From positions 62,001 to 126,000 of the forward strand of contig CAJJBE010000006.1 in the NCBI GenBank assembly GCA_905182335.1: 64,000 bases of DNA, written 5' to 3'. How positions within the stretch are numbered: the first letter of the stretch is position 1; the number at the start of each line of letters is the position of its first letter. The position numbers and the translations under genes are program-made. The notes beneath the pieces are model-generated. The model was not told the origin of the DNA. It made no database searches and worked only from the letters and a program-made list of their open reading frames with translations. This stretch comes from Flavobacteriales bacterium UBA4466. Lineage in GTDB: Bacteria; Bacteroidota; Bacteroidia; Flavobacteriales_D; Crocinitomicaceae. Shown piece by piece: positions 43,675 through 53,714 of the stretch.

Positions 43675-43700
43675 ATAAAAAAAGGGGGCAAAGCCCCCTA
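43675..43700 (-). terminator. Strong intrinsic terminator after rpsT
   Basis: GGGGGC (43684-43689) and GCCCCC (43693-43698) form a perfect 6-bp stem with a 3-base loop. On the minus strand it is followed by a T run. It ends the tRNA-Glu/rpsT unit. Confidence 0.92.
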
Positions 43701-43720
43701 ATACTTTCTATAAGTGATTC

Positions 43721-43972
43721 TTACAAGTTGTTAACTTTAACCTGAAGACCAGATTTGATGTTAGCAGCTTTATTCTTGTGAATAACATTTCTCTTAGCTA
43801 ATTTATCTAACATACCGAAAACTGAAGGAATAGCTTTTGCAGCTTCTTTCTTATCAGTCATCTCCCTAAGCTTACGAACTGCGTTACGCGTAGATTTATG
43901 TTGGTACTTATTACGTAGTCTTTTTGACTCGTTAGATCTAATTCTCTTTATTGCTGACTTGTGATTCGCCAT
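43721..43972 (-). CDS. rpsT: 30S ribosomal protein S20
   Basis: An 83-residue basic protein with the S20 pattern [20 protein letters not shown], then [15 protein letters not shown] and [18 protein letters not shown]. It binds 16S rRNA in the small subunit. It lies after two tRNA-Glu genes and before a strong terminator, so all three are probably one transcript. Confidence 0.97.
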   Translation of the reverse strand: MANHKSAIKRIRSNESKRLRNKYQHKSTRNAVRKLREMTDKKEAAKAIPSVFGMLDKLAKRNVIHKNKAANIKSGLQVKVNNL

Positions 43973-44017
43973 TTTATTTCTTTTTATTTATATATAATTT
44001 CTAAACAAATTATTCTG

Positions 44018-44089
44018 TAGCCCATAGGAGAATCGAACTCCTGTTACCAGGATGAAAACCTGGCGTCCTAACCACTAGACGAATGGGCC
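44018..44089 (-). tRNA. tRNA-Glu (anticodon TTC), copy 2
   Basis: The minus-strand sequence folds as a full cloverleaf: GGCCCAT acceptor paired with ATGGGCT, CCAGG/CCTGG anticodon stem around TTTTCAT with anticodon TTC, and GGTTCGATT-type T-arm (AGTTCGATTCT). CCA is not encoded. It is identical to the copy 22 bases upstream. Confidence 0.97.
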
Positions 44090-44111
44090 AATATCAACTA
44101 TTCAAACTTAG

Positions 44112-44183
44112 TAGCCCATAGGAGAATCGAACTCCTGTTACCAGGATGAAAACCTGGCGTCCTAACCACTAGACGAATGGGCC
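44112..44183 (-). tRNA. tRNA-Glu (anticodon TTC), copy 1
   Basis: The same cloverleaf as the second copy: GGCCCAT acceptor, anticodon TTC, standard T-arm, no encoded CCA. It is the first gene after the consensus promoter at 44217-44247. Confidence 0.97.
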
Positions 44184-44216
44184 GATTTAAATTTTTCACC
44201 TCTTGTTTTGGGAGTG

Positions 44217-44247
44217 CAAATATAAAGTGAAATTCTGTAACTACAAA
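44217..44247 (-). promoter_or_regulatory. Consensus promoter for tRNA-Glu/rpsT
   Basis: On minus, TTTG (44247-44244), a 19-bp spacer and TATATTTG (44224-44217) match the Bacteroidota consensus exactly. It is the best promoter in the window. Confidence 0.82.
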
Positions 44248-44264
44248 CAGAAAAGAACTTTTTT

Positions 44265-44951
44265 TTAAATTATTTTTTGGTCTTCTGAACTAAACTTAAA
44301 TCCAAGCGATTTCCTAGTAGATAGCTGGATATCAGAACTAATAGCCTGAACTTGACCTAATGGAACTTCCTTGTCTATTTCGTATGGCGGTGTAATCAGA
44401 TCAAAATCAATTGCATGCATGATTGTCGCCTGGATAATCTGCCTAATTACACTGTCTGAAATGTAACCGTTTTCAAGGTCTGTAAACAAGGAACCCAATT
44501 GCCCTTTACCCTCCACCATAAAGTGGTGGTCATGATTCATTAAGATCCTTCCAATTAAATGTCCAGTGTCATTGTAGCGATTATTCTCGTATGATTCAGC
44601 TAGGAAATTATAAATGTTAATCATCCCAAAATAACCATTAGCTCCATTAGATTCAATATATTTCGTTTTCCATGAAGGGTCATCATCTGGCAGTCTAAAT
44701 ACATTAGTATGCAATTGAAAAATAATAACATCACTCCCAACAAACAGCCTGAAAACGTGCCTTCCCTTCTCTTCAAACCTTAATCGAATACGTTTATCAT
44801 TGATTGATTTCTTAATTTCAGTAATCTCATCTTGAATAATACGCTTGAAGGCAATAAATACTTCTGCTGAATAATCAGCTATATCCTGCTTCATTGCAGC
44901 TTTATTAATCAAAAGATCAATAATACCTGCTCTCTTCTCTTCTTTTTTCAT
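44265..44951 (-). CDS. Conserved hypothetical protein downstream of proS
   Basis: A 228-residue soluble protein that I do not recognise. It is helical at the N-terminus (about residues 1-60), with a middle region of mixed strands (HVFRLFVGSDVIIFQLHTNVFR) and a conserved-looking SNGANGYFGMINIYNFLAESY. No catalytic motif is obvious. ATG 44951 lies one base after the proS stop, and the alternative at 44969 overlaps proS. Co-transcription with proS is likely. Confidence 0.65.
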   Translation of the reverse strand: MKKEEKRAGIIDLLINKAAMKQDIADYSAEVFIAFKRIIQDEITEIKKSINDKRIRLRFEEKGRHVFRLFVGSDVIIFQLHTNVFRLPDDDPSWKTKYIESNGANGYFGMINIYNFLAESYENNRYNDTGHLIGRILMNHDHHFMVEGKGQLGSLFTDLENGYISDSVIRQIIQATIMHAIDFDLITPPYEIDKEVPLGQVQAISSDIQLSTRKSLGFKFSSEDQKII

Positions 44952-44952
44952 T

Positions 44953-46431
44953 TTAATATGCTTTAGCAAAAACTACGCGACCGGAAGATTTAGCTCCGGT
45001 AACCATGCAAAATCCTTCTTCCTTTTTTCTATCTAAGGGAATACAACGAATTGTAGCTTTTGTTTCATCTTTGATCTTTTGTTCCGTTTCTTTGGTACCA
45101 TCCCAATGCGCTAATAAGAAACCACCGTCAGACTCAAGTTTTGTTTTAAACTCTTCATAAGTATCAATCTCTTGTGTTTTCTCTGCTTTATAGTTATTCG
45201 CACGTTCATAAAGATTCTCTTGGATTTCATTTAAAAGGTTCTCGATGTAAACATCAACATCATCAAAAGGAACAACTTCTTTTGTTTTCTCATCACGGCG
45301 AGCAACTTCGATATTGCCGTTTTCAAAATCTCTCATACCCATAGCCAAACGAATCGGGACACCTTTCGCTTCGTATTCTGCAAATTTCCATCCTGGTCTG
45401 CGATTATTGTCATTATCGAACTTAAATGAAATCCCTTTTGCTTTTAGTTTTAAACCTAGTTCATTGATTCTTTCAGAAATTACGGCTAAATCTTCCTCAG
45501 ACTTACAAATAGGAATTGCAACAACCTGAATTGGAGCAAGAGCTGGAGGTAACACTAAGCCTTCATCATCAGAGTGAGTCATAATTAACGCTCCCATTAA
45601 ACGGGTGGATACACCCCAAGAAGTAGCCCAAACATATTCCTGCTTACCTTCTTTGTCTGCAAATTTAACTTCGAACGCTTTTGCAAAGTTCTGCCCTAAG
45701 AAATGTGATGTCCCAGCCTGTAACGCCTTACCATCTTGCATCATCGCTTCAATACAGTACGTATCATCTGCTCCTGCAAAGCGCTCACTTTCAGTTTTTA
45801 CACCTTGAATCACTGGCATCGCCATGAATTTTTCAGCAAAATGAGCATAAACTTGATTCATCTGTATCGTCTCTGATATCGCCTCTTGCTTAGTAGCATG
45901 AGCAGTGTGTCCCTCTTGCCATAAGAATTCAGCAGTACGCAAAAATAAACGGGTTCTCATTTCCCAGCGAACAACATTAGCCCATTGGTTTATTAAAATA
46001 GGTAAATCTCTATATGATTGAATCCAACCTCTGTAAGTATTCCAAATTATAGCTTCTGATGTAGGCCTTACTATTAACTCTTCTTCGAGCTTTGCCGTTG
46101 GGTCAACAACTAATTTTGTCGAGTCGTTAGGGTCTGTCATCAAGCGATGATGAGTAACAACAGCACATTCTTTTGCAAATCCTTCAGCATTTTTTTCTTC
46201 TGCCTCAAAAAGACTTTTCGGTACGAATAATGGAAAATAAGCATTTTGATGTCCTGTTTCCTTGAACATAATATCTAATTGCGCCTGGATCTTTTCCCAA
46301 ATAGCAAATCCGTAAGGTTTTATAACCATACATCCACGAACACCTGAGTTCTCAGCTAAATCAGCACGATCTATTGTTTCGTTATACCACTTTGAATAAT
46401 CTTCTGCTCTTGTTGTATGCTTTTTCGCCAT
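44953..46431 (-). CDS. proS: Prolyl-tRNA synthetase
   Basis: A 492-residue class-II synthetase that charges tRNA-Pro. Motif 2 lies around [20 protein letters not shown] and motif 3 around [19 protein letters not shown], with an anticodon-binding domain after about 285 and a C-terminal zinc-type tail. It belongs to the shorter archaeal/eukaryotic-type ProS, without the editing insertion of the E. coli enzyme, as is usual in Bacteroidota. Confidence 0.95.
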   Translation of the reverse strand: MAKKHTTRAEDYSKWYNETIDRADLAENSGVRGCMVIKPYGFAIWEKIQAQLDIMFKETGHQNAYFPLFVPKSLFEAEEKNAEGFAKECAVVTHHRLMTDPNDSTKLVVDPTAKLEEELIVRPTSEAIIWNTYRGWIQSYRDLPILINQWANVVRWEMRTRLFLRTAEFLWQEGHTAHATKQEAISETIQMNQVYAHFAEKFMAMPVIQGVKTESERFAGADDTYCIEAMMQDGKALQAGTSHFLGQNFAKAFEVKFADKEGKQEYVWATSWGVSTRLMGALIMTHSDDEGLVLPPALAPIQVVAIPICKSEEDLAVISERINELGLKLKAKGISFKFDNDNNRRPGWKFAEYEAKGVPIRLAMGMRDFENGNIEVARRDEKTKEVVPFDDVDVYIENLLNEIQENLYERANNYKAEKTQEIDTYEEFKTKLESDGGFLLAHWDGTKETEQKIKDETKATIRCIPLDRKKEEGFCMVTGAKSSGRVVFAKAY

Positions 46432-46499
46432 TCAATAATCGATTGAGTCATTATTTTGTTGATGTAAAAATACGAATTTCAATGACTAAAAGAAAGAAA

Positions 46500-48032
46500 C
46501 TACTCCTTAATAGAGTCTTGAATTACCTTTTCAAAACTAAGCTTCTGAATCTTGCTTTTCACCCAAGCTTCAATATTGAAATACTCTAGCACTACTTGTT
46601 CATTATGGTCCTTTAAAAGGGTATGAATATCATTGTTTAGACTCTTGAATATTTCAATTCTATTAACTTCTACTGGTGTTTTTGAAAGTTTTCGAATTTG
46701 CTTAATGCATGCGTTTTCTATTTCGTAGTTACGCGCTTGTTTGTTCAAATAACGATTTGTTGATTTCACAACATATTCTAAAAATTCGTAATTACCTAAT
46801 TCATAATGAATAACAAGATTGAACAACCTAGCGAAGCTGTAAATGTCTTGTCTTAACTTTTGCTCATTATCATTCAATACGTCATTTAAATAGAGTAACG
46901 CTCGCTTAAAATCACCAATCCCAAAACAACTATAGGCTTTATTATAAGTAAGGATCAACTCCATCTCTTTACTGACTTTACCTTTGTATATCTCTTGCTT
47001 TTTTTCAATTTTAGGAATTAAAGCAACGCTTTTTTGGAACTCCCCTTTCGCGTGTAACATGACCAGTTCTTGATTGTAAGAATTAGCAAATATCCTAACA
47101 GATATATCAACAGATTTAAAGCCTTTATTATACTGCAGCGCACGTATGTCTGAAATCAAATTTTTCGCTTGATCAAATTCCTTATTATCAATATAACACC
47201 TAAGCAAGTGAAATAACGTCATCACGTATCTAACTCCTGTATCTGATTTAATGTGTGGGTTTTCATCTAAAATCTCTCTTGCTCTATTGAAAAACTGAAA
47301 ACTATCATCATAATTTCTATTTGTTGCAGCACAAAGACCTTTTATATAATAGCAAATAGAAGCAGCCTTAGTAGAAAGCGCCGTGTTTTTTCCCTTGATC
47401 AAATGATAATCAGCGATATCCTCAACAACCTTTCGCTCTGTTTCGTTTCGGGTAAATCCTCCACTCCTAAAAACCAAGTTTATTTTTGAGTAGATAACAG
47501 TATACTCGGCCAAATTTCTAAGTTTCGCTATTACAATTTCTTCCTCTTCAATTAGTTTATCGAGGTTAATTGAGAATACTCCAGCTTCATACGCTGAGTC
47601 TAACAGCTTTTTCTCCCAATTAATTAATTCAACCCAATAATAAAACTTCTCATGCTTTTCGGCAATTTGCTTTGCTCGACTTACAAATTTCTCGCACTCC
47701 CGATACAGAGCTTTATTATAAAGTATTTCAACATTTTTTATATCTTGTTTCAAGATGCTATTTACTGACTGTTCACTATAATAAGAGCGCAAACTTTTTA
47801 AAATCAGCTTGTACACGTGATTTTTTTCAGATGGTAAATGTTTAATGAATGTTTCATTTTTAAAATGCAATTTCAATTCAGACTCATTGTACTCATTTTT
47901 TTTTTCAATATAATCGAAAATCTTCAAATAGTTCTTTTCTCCTGACTGTAAAGAAGATGAAAGCTTAAAAAATCGTTTTTCAGATTTAGTTAGCGACTTA
48001 ATAAGTTTAAATAGTTCAGTAGATGGCTTCAT
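46500..48032 (-). CDS. Conserved hypothetical helical (TPR-like) protein
   Basis: A 510-residue, almost wholly helical protein without signal or membrane segments. It starts LFKLIKSLTKSEKRFFKL and has repeated stretches of 30-40 residues with TPR-like spacing, such as CYYIKGLCAATNRNYDDSFQFF and NKAYSCFGIGDFKRALLYLN. Proteins with the LIKSLTKSEKRFFKL start are common in Bacteroidota, but I know no function. It probably binds protein partners. Confidence 0.65.
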   Translation of the reverse strand: MKPSTELFKLIKSLTKSEKRFFKLSSSLQSGEKNYLKIFDYIEKKNEYNESELKLHFKNETFIKHLPSEKNHVYKLILKSLRSYYSEQSVNSILKQDIKNVEILYNKALYRECEKFVSRAKQIAEKHEKFYYWVELINWEKKLLDSAYEAGVFSINLDKLIEEEEIVIAKLRNLAEYTVIYSKINLVFRSGGFTRNETERKVVEDIADYHLIKGKNTALSTKAASICYYIKGLCAATNRNYDDSFQFFNRAREILDENPHIKSDTGVRYVMTLFHLLRCYIDNKEFDQAKNLISDIRALQYNKGFKSVDISVRIFANSYNQELVMLHAKGEFQKSVALIPKIEKKQEIYKGKVSKEMELILTYNKAYSCFGIGDFKRALLYLNDVLNDNEQKLRQDIYSFARLFNLVIHYELGNYEFLEYVVKSTNRYLNKQARNYEIENACIKQIRKLSKTPVEVNRIEIFKSLNNDIHTLLKDHNEQVVLEYFNIEAWVKSKIQKLSFEKVIQDSIKE

Positions 48033-48120
48033 ACTATTTGATTTTCACAGTAAGATTATGCGTTAAATTTACAAATAAGAATACAAGAAACTAAAAAACC
48101 TCACACAGTGCCTTCACACA

Positions 48121-49089
48121 CTATCTAAGGGTTATTTTTTCTCCTTCAGCAATAATTCTATTACTGTCAGGAAAATGATTTAACCTTCTTAATGATTTAA
48201 GATTTACAGCATTACTTTGAGAAATATCAACCAATGACATTACTCTTGTTAGCGTAATCACTTCTTTTTTGAATACTTTCCTCCTTAGTTTTGGTTCTAT
48301 ATAAATAACATCCCCCTCAGTTAGAATATCTTTCTCCTTGTAAAAACTGTTGTATCTATACAATTGAGACAACTTCAAGCCAAACTCTTTTGAGATTGAG
48401 AAAAATGTGTCTCCTGCTTCAGTAATGACATAATTCACTCCCCTAGTATGCGTCTGAATTTCATGTTCATTAGTTTCTTGTACTAAAACTCTCGTAGGAC
48501 CCTCTAATATTTCAACCTCTTGTTCATTCGCTGAATTCTTTTTATCCTTAAAAATTTTAAAATTCCTTCTTATATAAGGCTTAGAACAAGCATCGTATTT
48601 ATCTAACCCCATATCCTCTATAATATCTATAAGTAGTTGTGGATATTTAGGGTTAGTAGCATAACCAGCCTTCTTTAAACCTCTTGCCCATGACTTATAA
48701 TCACCAGATTCATATTCAAACAGAAAAGTATAGCGATTATTTTTAGTTAAAAACTCACTGTGATCCGAATATGACTCTTCTACTGTTTTATAAACACGAA
48801 AGCACTCATCTTCTTCATCGTCATCAAGATATATCTCCCCCCCCTTCCAGCCGTGACATTTAATCCCGAAGTGATTCTTTCCTTTTACAGCTAAATAAGA
48901 ATTCCCACTCGCGCTTTCTAAAATAGCTTGCGCCAATTTAATACTTGCAGGGATGTTAAACTGAGTCATTTGTTTAATAGCCAGAGAGCTCCATGCTTCC
49001 GCATACTGATCTCTTGAAATATTTGACTTTGTACTAGCGAAAGTTGAAGTCGTGAGTATAATCCAGATTAATATTATTAGTACTTTCAT
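48121..49089 (-). CDS. Glucosaminidase (GH73) with LysM domains
   Basis: A 322-residue exported peptidoglycan hydrolase with a signal peptide (ending TFAST). A GH73/FlgJ-type domain (about 25-165) has IPASIKLAQAILESASGNS with the catalytic Glu, and NHFGIKCHGWKG. Two LysM-like modules follow (about 219-265, with ITEAGDTFFSISKEFGLKL, and a degenerate second one to the end). It cleaves glycan strands and binds peptidoglycan. Confidence 0.9.
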   Translation of the reverse strand: MKVLIILIWIILTTSTFASTKSNISRDQYAEAWSSLAIKQMTQFNIPASIKLAQAILESASGNSYLAVKGKNHFGIKCHGWKGGEIYLDDDEEDECFRVYKTVEESYSDHSEFLTKNNRYTFLFEYESGDYKSWARGLKKAGYATNPKYPQLLIDIIEDMGLDKYDACSKPYIRRNFKIFKDKKNSANEQEVEILEGPTRVLVQETNEHEIQTHTRGVNYVITEAGDTFFSISKEFGLKLSQLYRYNSFYKEKDILTEGDVIYIEPKLRRKVFKKEVITLTRVMSLVDISQSNAVNLKSLRRLNHFPDSNRIIAEGEKITLR

Positions 49090-49258
49090 TTGATTGGTGT
49101 TCTAAATAATTTTACGAGAAACTTATACTTAGGTTACAGAACCTGCTAACAGCATAATATATTCAACGTGTTGTTACAAGCTTTTATAATGCGGAATCCA
49201 ACTCTGTCTGTGTATTTTTATACCCAATAATTTATTAGAAAAAGATTAGTTTTAGAAT

Positions 49259-49765
49259 ATGAAAACGCTAAGAACTATGTTAAGCATCTTTATCGTCTTA
49301 TTGGTCATAGGCATAATCTACACATATATAAATATAACAAGTGTTAGTTTTGATTGGCTAGGTGAAGGAAAAATACTTTCTACTTTTTGTTTAATCACAC
49401 TTAGCTTAATTTTATTTCTATTCTCTTTAAAAGATGACGATAAAATGAATTTAATCAATTTAGCACTATCGGTAATCACAATGTTTACAACTATTTATTG
49501 TATTCAAAATTCAATGTCTTTTTTTAGTATCTGGAATTACCTACTCCTATTTTTTCTTATGCAGAGTACATTTGTTCTTTGGACTAGGTTGAAGTTAAAT
49601 CAATTGAACTTATTTCAAAAAATACTTTTCTTAACAGGACCTATCTTAATCGGATTTTGTCTTGTTACAGGCTGGCTTCAAAGTTTTGGGTCCCTAATTA
49701 GGGTTTCGTTATTCACAACAACAATTGTCAGTATAAGCACTTTATTTCGCAAACAGGCTACTTAA
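49259..49765 (+). CDS. Hypothetical integral membrane protein
   Basis: A 168-residue protein with five predicted membrane helices (about residues 8-28, 42-58, 66-82, 90-106 and 120-160) and short loops. I do not recognise the family. It begins after a 169-base gap from the glucosaminidase gene on the other strand, and its last 8 bases overlap the 3' end of the convergent NlpC/P60 gene. Confidence 0.55.
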   Translation: MKTLRTMLSIFIVLLVIGIIYTYINITSVSFDWLGEGKILSTFCLITLSLILFLFSLKDDDKMNLINLALSVITMFTTIYCIQNSMSFFSIWNYLLLFFLMQSTFVLWTRLKLNQLNLFQKILFLTGPILIGFCLVTGWLQSFGSLIRVSLFTTTIVSISTLFRKQAT

Positions 49766-50639
49766 CAAAAGTTCCGAAGCCATGCAGTAGCTTTAGCCAA
49801 TATTCAGACTTATCTATTTCCGTTAGAATAATTCCTTTGCTTGAGCTTGAGTGAATCATTGATAATGGCTGTCCTAATTCAGACACAATCATCCCAACAT
49901 GCGAAACACCTGAGCCATTACTAAAAAAAATGAGATCTCCCATAGAAACATTTTTACGATTTAATTTCCTGCTCTCATTATACTGATCCTCGGCTCTTCG
50001 TGGCAAGTCTATTTTATTCTCATTCATTATGTATTTGGTAAATCCACTACAATCAAATCCTGATGGAGAGTTTCCTGCCCAAACATAAGGTATACCAATA
50101 TGCTTCTTCGCGGACAAGACCAATAATGCTCTAATATCACTCCCATTTGGTGATTCAATTAAGTTAATATCCGCTAATCCATCTGCAGTACCTTCTGGTA
50201 AAACACCAAATATCATTAGCGTCAAAGACTGCACCTCTTCAAAACCTGAGATGTAACCACTATCCCTTAAGCCAGAAGCCCAATTTTCCATGTTATCCTT
50301 TAACTGATTAAGTTCATACATGTGTGCACTAAATAATGCTTCTGAATGCTCTGACTTTTTAATAGAAAGGAAAAATTCTTTCACAGATTCTAATGCGTTA
50401 GAATGGCGTTCTTTCCAAAAACTATTTTGTGCCAATTTTATTATACTTAGACTTCGATAATATGAAGGTATCATGGAATAATTGTATTCAGAATTATCTA
50501 ATAAACGCCCAGATTTACGATATACATTTTTATAATGTCGCTGTGAAAAAAGCATCTCCAATTTATCAAACTCAGAAACCTGAGCCTGAACGTGAGAACC
50601 AATAAAAATAAATGTAAATAATAGGGCAGACTTTTTCAT
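49758..50639 (-). CDS. NlpC/P60 family cysteine peptidase (C40)
   Basis: A 293-residue exported protein with a signal peptide (ending HVQAQ). Residues 20-165 form a helical domain that I do not recognise. The C-terminal NlpC/P60 domain has the catalytic Cys C197 in GFDCSGF, H247 in VSHVGM and polar residue H263. It cleaves peptide cross-links in peptidoglycan stems, a role complementary to the nearby glucosaminidase. Confidence 0.9.
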   Translation of the reverse strand: MKKSALLFTFIFIGSHVQAQVSEFDKLEMLFSQRHYKNVYRKSGRLLDNSEYNYSMIPSYYRSLSIIKLAQNSFWKERHSNALESVKEFFLSIKKSEHSEALFSAHMYELNQLKDNMENWASGLRDSGYISGFEEVQSLTLMIFGVLPEGTADGLADINLIESPNGSDIRALLVLSAKKHIGIPYVWAGNSPSGFDCSGFTKYIMNENKIDLPRRAEDQYNESRKLNRKNVSMGDLIFFSNGSGVSHVGMIVSELGQPLSMIHSSSSKGIILTEIDKSEYWLKLLHGFGTFVK

Positions 50640-50845
50640 AGAAATACAATCTATTGCGAAGTAACAAATATTCTATTACGTATTTTGAGCATCACGCATA
50701 ATTCATTCCACACTCAATTGTTTATTTCAAATTACACACACATTAACATAAATTGTATAATTTGTATCTTCGCAAAACGTTTAAATCGCGTTATTGTATC
50801 TGTATGTACTTTTTTGAAAAAAAAAAGTATTAAAATCAAATAATA

Positions 50846-52435
50846 ATGAAAATTTATATATCGCTTATATCTCTACTATTTATTGGGACAACTTTCGCGC
50901 AGCAAGACGAAAAAGCCTTGTCAGTAAGCAAATTCAATGAAGTAATTACTTATATCAACAATATGTACGTTGATGATGTTCAAAATAAATTATTAACTGA
51001 TGCTGCAATCGTAGCGTTAATGCAAAAGCTTGACCCCCACTCAACTTATATATCAAAGGATGATGTTGATGATGCAAATGAGCGTATTAATGGTAATTTT
51101 GTTGGTATAGGTATTCGTTTTCAAATACTAAAAGACACATTAAATGTAGTTGCTACAATTCCTGGAGGCCCATCTGAAAAGTTAGGTATACTTGCAGGCG
51201 ACAAGATTGTTATGATCGAAAATCAACTAGTTGCAGGAATTGGTTTGAAGAATAGTCAAGTGCGAAAGAAATTACTAGGCGACAAAGGAACAAAGGTTAA
51301 TGTTAGCATTAAACGTAAAAACAAACATACGCCACTCAACTTCACTATAACCCGTGACGTCATACCTGTTAACTCAGTGGATGCAGCATACATGATCACT
51401 GAAGAAACTGGCTATATAAAACTTAATACATTCTCTAGATCTTCACATGAAGAAGTTGTAGGTGGCATTAAGAAATTAAAAGCGTTAGGAATGAAAAATC
51501 TAATATTTGATCTGCAAGGTAATGGTGGTGGACTTCTTTATGCAGCAAAATATCTTGGAGATGAGTTTTTATCTGACGACAAGCTTATCGTTTACTCAGA
51601 GGGTCGTGCTCAACCAAGGATGGATTTGAATTCCGAAAAAAAAGGACTTTGGGAAAAAGGACGATTGATCCTACTGACTGATGAATATTCTGCTAGTGCC
51701 AGTGAAATCCTTTCAGGAGCCGTGCAAGATTGGGATCGTGGTTTAGTTGTAGGGAGAAGGACTTTTGGTAAAGGACTAGTACAGAGACCTATTAACTTAA
51801 CCGACGGGTCTCAGATTCGATTAACTATAGCACGTTACTACACGCCAAGTGGGCGTTTTATCCAAAAACCATATGATGATGTTGATTCTTACAAAAAAGA
51901 CTTATTGAACCGTTATGAAAACGGAGAATTCATGAATCAGGATTCGATTAAATTCCCAGACTCACTAAAGCGTAAAACGCTTATCACACAAAGAACTGTT
52001 TATGGTGGAGGTGGAATTATGCCAGATTATTTTGTACCATTAGACACTAATGGAGTATCTAATTACTTTACCTCCATTATTCGTGGAGGCCATCTAAATA
52101 GCTACATCCTAACATACGTAAATCAAAACAGATCTATTTTGACTAAAAAATATCCTGTTTTCGAAAAATTTAAAACTGATTTCAATATGGACAAATCTTT
52201 CATGGATACATTTTTTGAATACGTAGAAAACGAAGATCCTGAGCTTGTTTTTGACGAAAAGGAATACCAAGAAAGTGAAGGCCTTTTAAAGCTTAGAATT
52301 AAAGCTATGTTTGCTCAAAACATTTGGGGATATAGCGAATTCTATCAGATTTATAACGATTCAAACGAAATACTTCAAAGAGCACTTAAAATTATTGAGT
52401 CCAATCAATATAATAAAGCTGATTTAGCTAAATAG
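50846..52435 (+). CDS. S41 family C-terminal processing peptidase
   Basis: A 529-residue exported serine protease with a signal peptide (ending TFAQQ). A PDZ domain (about 85-165, with GIGIRFQILKDTLNV and GPSEKLGILAGDKIV) precedes the catalytic domain. The Ser-Lys dyad is S284 in SASASEI and K309 in FGKGLVQ, 25 residues apart as in CtpA. It processes or degrades envelope proteins. A short AT-rich hairpin lies in the leader (50807-50829). Confidence 0.94.
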   Translation: MKIYISLISLLFIGTTFAQQDEKALSVSKFNEVITYINNMYVDDVQNKLLTDAAIVALMQKLDPHSTYISKDDVDDANERINGNFVGIGIRFQILKDTLNVVATIPGGPSEKLGILAGDKIVMIENQLVAGIGLKNSQVRKKLLGDKGTKVNVSIKRKNKHTPLNFTITRDVIPVNSVDAAYMITEETGYIKLNTFSRSSHEEVVGGIKKLKALGMKNLIFDLQGNGGGLLYAAKYLGDEFLSDDKLIVYSEGRAQPRMDLNSEKKGLWEKGRLILLTDEYSASASEILSGAVQDWDRGLVVGRRTFGKGLVQRPINLTDGSQIRLTIARYYTPSGRFIQKPYDDVDSYKKDLLNRYENGEFMNQDSIKFPDSLKRKTLITQRTVYGGGGIMPDYFVPLDTNGVSNYFTSIIRGGHLNSYILTYVNQNRSILTKKYPVFEKFKTDFNMDKSFMDTFFEYVENEDPELVFDEKEYQESEGLLKLRIKAMFAQNIWGYSEFYQIYNDSNEILQRALKIIESNQYNKADLAK

Positions 52436-52475
52436 AATGAATAGATTTTATATTTTTGACTTAATAAATAAAATA

Positions 52476-52973
52476 ATGATTAAAACATATTTTACAATTG
52501 GAGTACTATTAATAGTAAGTGCTTGTGTGGAAAACTCTTTAGAAATTAAAACTCAAGATGGAGAGGTTACCTCATATATATCTGCAGGCAATAAAACTGA
52601 CAAAGAACTTAAGGAATCACTCGCGCAAGTCCTTAAAGACGGAAGAGATGAACTTTCAAGCGTCACTACTATCAGCTTTGATAAGTTAAATCATGATTTT
52701 GGAGATGTTGTAGCTGAAAAAGAAAACAGAGCTGAATTCATTGTCAAAAACACAGGTGATACCCCACTAATTATATCGAAGGTTTCAGCAAGCTGTGGAT
52801 GTACAACACCTAAGAAACCGAATGGACCTATCCTTCCTGGAGAAACTGATGTCATTGAAGTAGTTTTTAAATCAAAAGCTGGTCAGAAAAATGAAATAAA
52901 GAAAACAGTTACTGTAACAGCAAACACTGTTGAAAAGGTACACATGCTTCAAATTAGAGCGTTTATAAAATAA
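52476..52973 (+). CDS. DUF1573 lipoprotein
   Basis: A 165-residue lipoprotein. ATG 52476 begins a signal peptide with lipobox LIVSAC, and the frame upstream to 52437 is rejected. Residues about 60-165 are a DUF1573 (Ig-like) domain with HDFGDVVAEKENRAEF and VSASCGCTTPKK. The family is common in Bacteroidota envelopes and has no known function. It follows the S41 protease by about 40 bases. Confidence 0.9.
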   Translation: MIKTYFTIGVLLIVSACVENSLEIKTQDGEVTSYISAGNKTDKELKESLAQVLKDGRDELSSVTTISFDKLNHDFGDVVAEKENRAEFIVKNTGDTPLIISKVSASCGCTTPKKPNGPILPGETDVIEVVFKSKAGQKNEIKKTVTVTANTVEKVHMLQIRAFIK

Positions 52974-53018
52974 TTATGACCCGGTTAGCTTAGCTTTCCG
53001 AGTAATTGAAAGATAGAA

Positions 53019-53714
53019 ATGGCAGGTAAAGCGCAAGTCGAAAATTTTTACGATGATTTTGTTAAAACACAAACAAAAATCGGAGTATCCGTCCGTCATC
53101 AATTAATGCACAAAGCACTTAAAACCATAGGCCTTAGAAGTGATTCTAATGTACTAGAAATTGGTTGTGGTATTGGCACAGCGAGTAGCTTAATCATTAA
53201 GTCAACTCCAAAAGGTAAATTCTTAGGGTGTGACATTTCACCAAACAGTATTAAATTGGCTAATGAACTACACAAGAGTAATTCTGTACAGTTTAGAGTA
53301 GACGATATGACTTCTTTCAGATCAGACCTTAAATTTGACTTTATTGTTTTTCCTGATGTACTTGAACATATACCTATTGAACAGCATTCAAATCTATTCA
53401 AGAATGTCGCTAGTGTTTGCAAACCAAACACAAAAGTGCTCATTAATATTCCCGAACCGAATGCATTAAATTGGACAAGAGAAAATCGCCCAGAGGTTTT
53501 ACAGATTATTGATCAATCCTTGTCTATGCAAGATTTATTAAATAATACTTATCCTTACGGCTTCCAAGTTCAAAGTATCCGCCCTTACGCCATCCATACC
53601 AATGTCGATAATTATTTATCTATCGTTTTAATTCGTGACACAAAAACTAAATCAATTGTATTAAAAGGAAAATTCATTCAGCTTATTCAGAATATTAAAG
53701 CTAAATATCTTTAA
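53019..53714 (+). CDS. Class I SAM-dependent methyltransferase
   Basis: A 231-residue methyltransferase. Motif I is VLEIGCGIGTA, the acidic strand 2 is FLGCDISPNSI, and motif III-like DFIVFPDVLEHIP is present. A cap domain follows. The substrate is unknown. The stop shares one base with the next gene, a glycosyltransferase, in a TAATG junction, so both may modify the same glycan or lipid. Confidence 0.88.
   Translation: MAGKAQVENFYDDFVKTQTKIGVSVRHQLMHKALKTIGLRSDSNVLEIGCGIGTASSLIIKSTPKGKFLGCDISPNSIKLANELHKSNSVQFRVDDMTSFRSDLKFDFIVFPDVLEHIPIEQHSNLFKNVASVCKPNTKVLINIPEPNALNWTRENRPEVLQIIDQSLSMQDLLNNTYPYGFQVQSIRPYAIHTNVDNYLSIVLIRDTKTKSIVLKGKFIQLIQNIKAKYL

Noticed and set aside
50807-50829. AT-rich hairpin in the leader of the S41 peptidase gene
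   Set aside because: The stem is almost entirely A/T and of low stability; it is easily produced by chance in AT-rich DNA.
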